This document shows, in pieces, positions 62,449 through 64,000 of a stretch of 64,000 bases of DNA. The translations under genes were made by a program, and so were the position numbers. Source of the stretch: Paenibacillus sp. J23TS9 (lineage in GTDB: Bacteria > Bacillota > Bacilli > Paenibacillales > Paenibacillaceae); NCBI RefSeq assembly GCF_018403225.1, contig NZ_BOSG01000001.1, positions 3,224,001 through 3,288,000 of the forward strand, given 5' to 3'. Position 1 is the first letter of the stretch. Each line of letters opens with the position of its first letter. Below the pieces are notes generated by a model. The model saw nothing but the letters and a program-made list of their open reading frames with translations, did not search any database and had not been told where the DNA came from.

Positions 62449-62489
62449 GAAAAACCGTCTCTACGGCGTGGGCCGAAATAGAGACGGTT
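62449..62489 (-). terminator. Terminator of the coat-protein operon
   Basis: Minus strand AACCGTCTCTA, 15-base loop, TAGAGACGGTT then TTTC. About 85 bases past the coat gene stop. Confidence 0.88.
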
Positions 62490-62574
62490 AAAAAGTGCCA
62501 TGCTTCACCGCAAGTACCTGAGGGTTACATATATTATAGCAATTTTGCTTTTTGGGTTGCCCACAGAACGACGG

Positions 62575-62973
62575 TTACATATAGTACGGATTGTGAATAT
62601 TCGGCTGATGAAGCGGAACATTCGGAGTTTGGGCGTATTGACCCATTCCACCTGTTTTTTGTTGGACAAACTGCCGTGCCTTTTGCTGCGTATTACGCGC
62701 ATCCTGGATCTGCTTGTCCACGTCCTGGCGCAGCGCCTTGGAAGAAGTAGAGTACATGTTCATCTGTTTCATCAAATTATAGAGCTCCCCTTGCATCCGC
62801 AGCGTATCGTTGGTCAATTGTGTAAACAATTGGCGTACAGTCGGACATGATGATTCAGTGGTAGCTGTCGTATATTCTCTAACGGTTCGTTTCAAATCCG
62901 CGAGGATGGTATATAGCAGGTCTTCATCCTGCATGAAAGCAGAGTTGTTTTGATTTTGATTTTGATAATACAT
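62575..62973 (-). CDS. CotF-like spore coat protein
   Basis: 132 residues. Gln/Asn-rich N-terminus (YYQNQNQNNSAF), then a CotF-type helical region (EDLLYTILADLKRTVREYTT, TNDTLRMQGELYNLMKQMN) and a Gln-, Pro- and Tyr-rich C-terminal tail ending HNPYYM. Coat proteins of this family lie in the inner coat of spores. ATG at 62973 has GGGAGG about 11 bases upstream; the longer in-frame start is rejected. Second gene of a two-gene coat operon. Confidence 0.85.
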   Translation of the reverse strand: MYYQNQNQNNSAFMQDEDLLYTILADLKRTVREYTTATTESSCPTVRQLFTQLTNDTLRMQGELYNLMKQMNMYSTSSKALRQDVDKQIQDARNTQQKARQFVQQKTGGMGQYAQTPNVPLHQPNIHNPYYM

Positions 62974-62998
62974 GATTCGGCGTACCTCCCGTAATGGA

Positions 62999-63235
62999 TT
63001 ATTGTTGAGGCTGGTTCGGAGCCAGCGACTGATGCTGCTGCAGAGCCTGAACCAGCATCTCCAGATGATGGTCCATAGAACGGATATATTGCTGGCATGC
63101 CTGCTGGATGGTTGGATTTTGACTGGTTGCAGCCGTTGCCGCACACTGCTTAATCAGCAAATCTTCATTGGAAATCGAATCGACAATATACTCGAGCTCT
63201 TTGCCCGTAATTGCCTGCATTTGACCGGATTGCAT
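62999..63235 (-). CDS. Small CotF-related spore coat protein
   Basis: 78 residues. Helical segments similar to the CotF fold (ITGKELEYIVDSISNEDLLIKQCA, QQYIRSMDHHLEMLVQALQQ) and a Gln/Pro-rich end. Looks like a partner of the coat protein 25 bases downstream. ATG at 63235 follows AGGAGG by ten bases; an upstream in-frame ATG at 63274 has no site. Confidence 0.75.
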   Translation of the reverse strand: MQSGQMQAITGKELEYIVDSISNEDLLIKQCAATAATSQNPTIQQACQQYIRSMDHHLEMLVQALQQHQSLAPNQPQQ

Positions 63236-63272
63236 ATGTGTTTTGCCTCCTCTGGGGATGTTTAACTCATGC

Positions 63273-63301
63273 ATATTATGTCCCGGGCTTTTTTTTCTAT
63301 G
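63273..63301 (-). promoter_or_regulatory. Possible mother-cell promoter of coat operon
   Basis: Minus strand ACATAGA, 15 bases, CATAATAT, roughly like sigma-E (-10 CATA core). The -10 also resembles the sigma-K CATAnnnTA element with one mismatch. Weak. Confidence 0.3.
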
Positions 63302-63369
63302 TACCTACCAATAAACAGCTTTTAAATAGCAAATACTGAAGCATGAATGAAGAAAAGGAGCGAAGTACG

Positions 63370-64000
63370 ATGATCTTGAATAGTGGAAAACTGGCTTGGC
63401 CCCATACACTGAGCCCCGTTCCTGAATACCCAGTACTGAACCAAGATCTGGACTGTGATGTTCTCGTCGTTGGCGGCGGCATGAGCGGAGCAACTTTGAG
63501 CTATGAACTAACCAAGCGGAAACTGAGCACGATAGTGATCGACAAAAGAAGTATCGGGGGCGGCAGCTCTTCAGCGAATACAGGCCTACTTCAGTTTTCC
63601 AATGACAAAACGCTCACCTCAATGATGAACACATTCGGCGAGGAGATCGGTGTTACATTTTACAAGCTGTGTGAACGCGCAATGCAAAAGCTGATTGATA
63701 CAGGCAGCCGTTTAAATATCGATCCTCATCTCATCCCCCGCAGCAGCTTCTACTACGCCAGTCATGAAGATGATGTGGCTATGCTGCAGGAGGAGTATGA
63801 GAATTTCAGAAGATACGGATTTCATGTTGATTACTGGGATCGAGCCAAGATTGAACAAAACATGCCTTTCTCGAAGCCTGCAGCGCTTTATACCCATGGA
63901 GATGCTGAGGTTAATCCGTTTCGAATGGTACATGCGCTCGTTGAAGCAGCTGCCCGGCATGGAGCACAGGTATTCGAGCATACGGAAGCCGTTCACTTTG
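63370..64000 (+). CDS. FAD-dependent oxidoreductase, 3' end outside window
   Basis: First 210 residues of a DAO-family flavoprotein. The dinucleotide-binding motif is VVGGGMSGATLSYELTKR, followed by IDKRSIGGGSSSANTGLLQF. Family members oxidise amines, sarcosine or glycerol-3-phosphate; the Rieske domain often found C-terminally in Bacillales relatives cannot be seen. ATG at 63370 follows AAAGGAG. It begins a plus-strand gene at the right edge. Confidence 0.88.
   Translation, partial: MILNSGKLAWPHTLSPVPEYPVLNQDLDCDVLVVGGGMSGATLSYELTKRKLSTIVIDKRSIGGGSSSANTGLLQFSNDKTLTSMMNTFGEEIGVTFYKLCERAMQKLIDTGSRLNIDPHLIPRSSFYYASHEDDVAMLQEEYENFRRYGFHVDYWDRAKIEQNMPFSKPAALYTHGDAEVNPFRMVHALVEAAARHGAQVFEHTEAVHF

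Overview
The window reads as one stretch of chromosome from an endospore-forming, Gram-positive member of the Paenibacillaceae, most likely Paenibacillus. The reasons are strong AAGGAGG-type ribosome sites, frequent TTG and GTG starts, sporulation genes (prkA, yhbH, spoVR, ytxC, two CotF-like coat genes, a Spo0E-like phosphatase), a YesMN-type two-component pair beside a sugar ABC transporter, an S-layer-homology protein, liaFSR, and T-box and SAM-I leaders. This is inferred from gene content; no rRNA gene is present. I see no tRNA, rRNA, CRISPR array, prophage or insertion sequence.

Layout. 1-7.4 kb: response regulator, then kinase, regulator, solute-binding lipoprotein, two permeases and a cytoplasmic NodB-type deacetylase, which together look like a regulated oligosaccharide import locus. 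7.5-12.9 kb: a YcxB-like protein and a cell-surface pair (SLH protein plus a 1136-residue secreted Big2 protein). 13.3-21.1 kb: yhbH-spoVR and, on the other strand, prkA, split by an orphan OmpR-type regulator, a LacI regulator and a globin-coupled sensor. 21.4-30.3 kb: DUF2161 protein, aminotransferase, ComA-like regulator with an altered acidic pocket, a membrane coiled-coil/phosphodiester glycosidase pair, a 34-residue membrane peptide, an AbrB-like protein with a C4 cluster, trmL, serC and a catalase. 30.6-34.8 kb: a large inverted-repeat element, a GSI-beta-like glutamine synthetase with a GlnR/TnrA-type box, DAHP synthase and ispH. 34.9-41.8 kb: an envelope-stress block (kinase/regulator pair, HtrA, LiaF-LiaS-LiaR). 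42-46.5 kb: a 53-residue repeat protein behind a sigma-G-like promoter, a 3D-domain protein, T-box-thrS and ytxC. 46.7-51.6 kb: mqnC and a SAM-riboswitch metA-metI-metC operon. 51.8-64 kb: corA with a long leader holding a 38-codon reading frame, an HRDC protein, DUF3055, fructokinase, a 5'-3' exonuclease, an ArsC-like protein, RluA-type synthase, cobalamin adenosyltransferase, lipoprotein, DinB-like protein, Spo0E-like protein, lrp-aminotransferase, coat genes and the start of an FAD oxidoreductase.

Most of the window is ordinary core and sporulation chromosome. The parts I find least explained are the 53-residue sigma-G-linked repeat protein (41975-42136), the corA leader (51815-52077), the inverted-repeat element at 30660-30780, the coiled-coil/glycosidase pair at 24.5-26.0 kb and the compositionally mosaic surface-protein pair at 8.2-12.9 kb.
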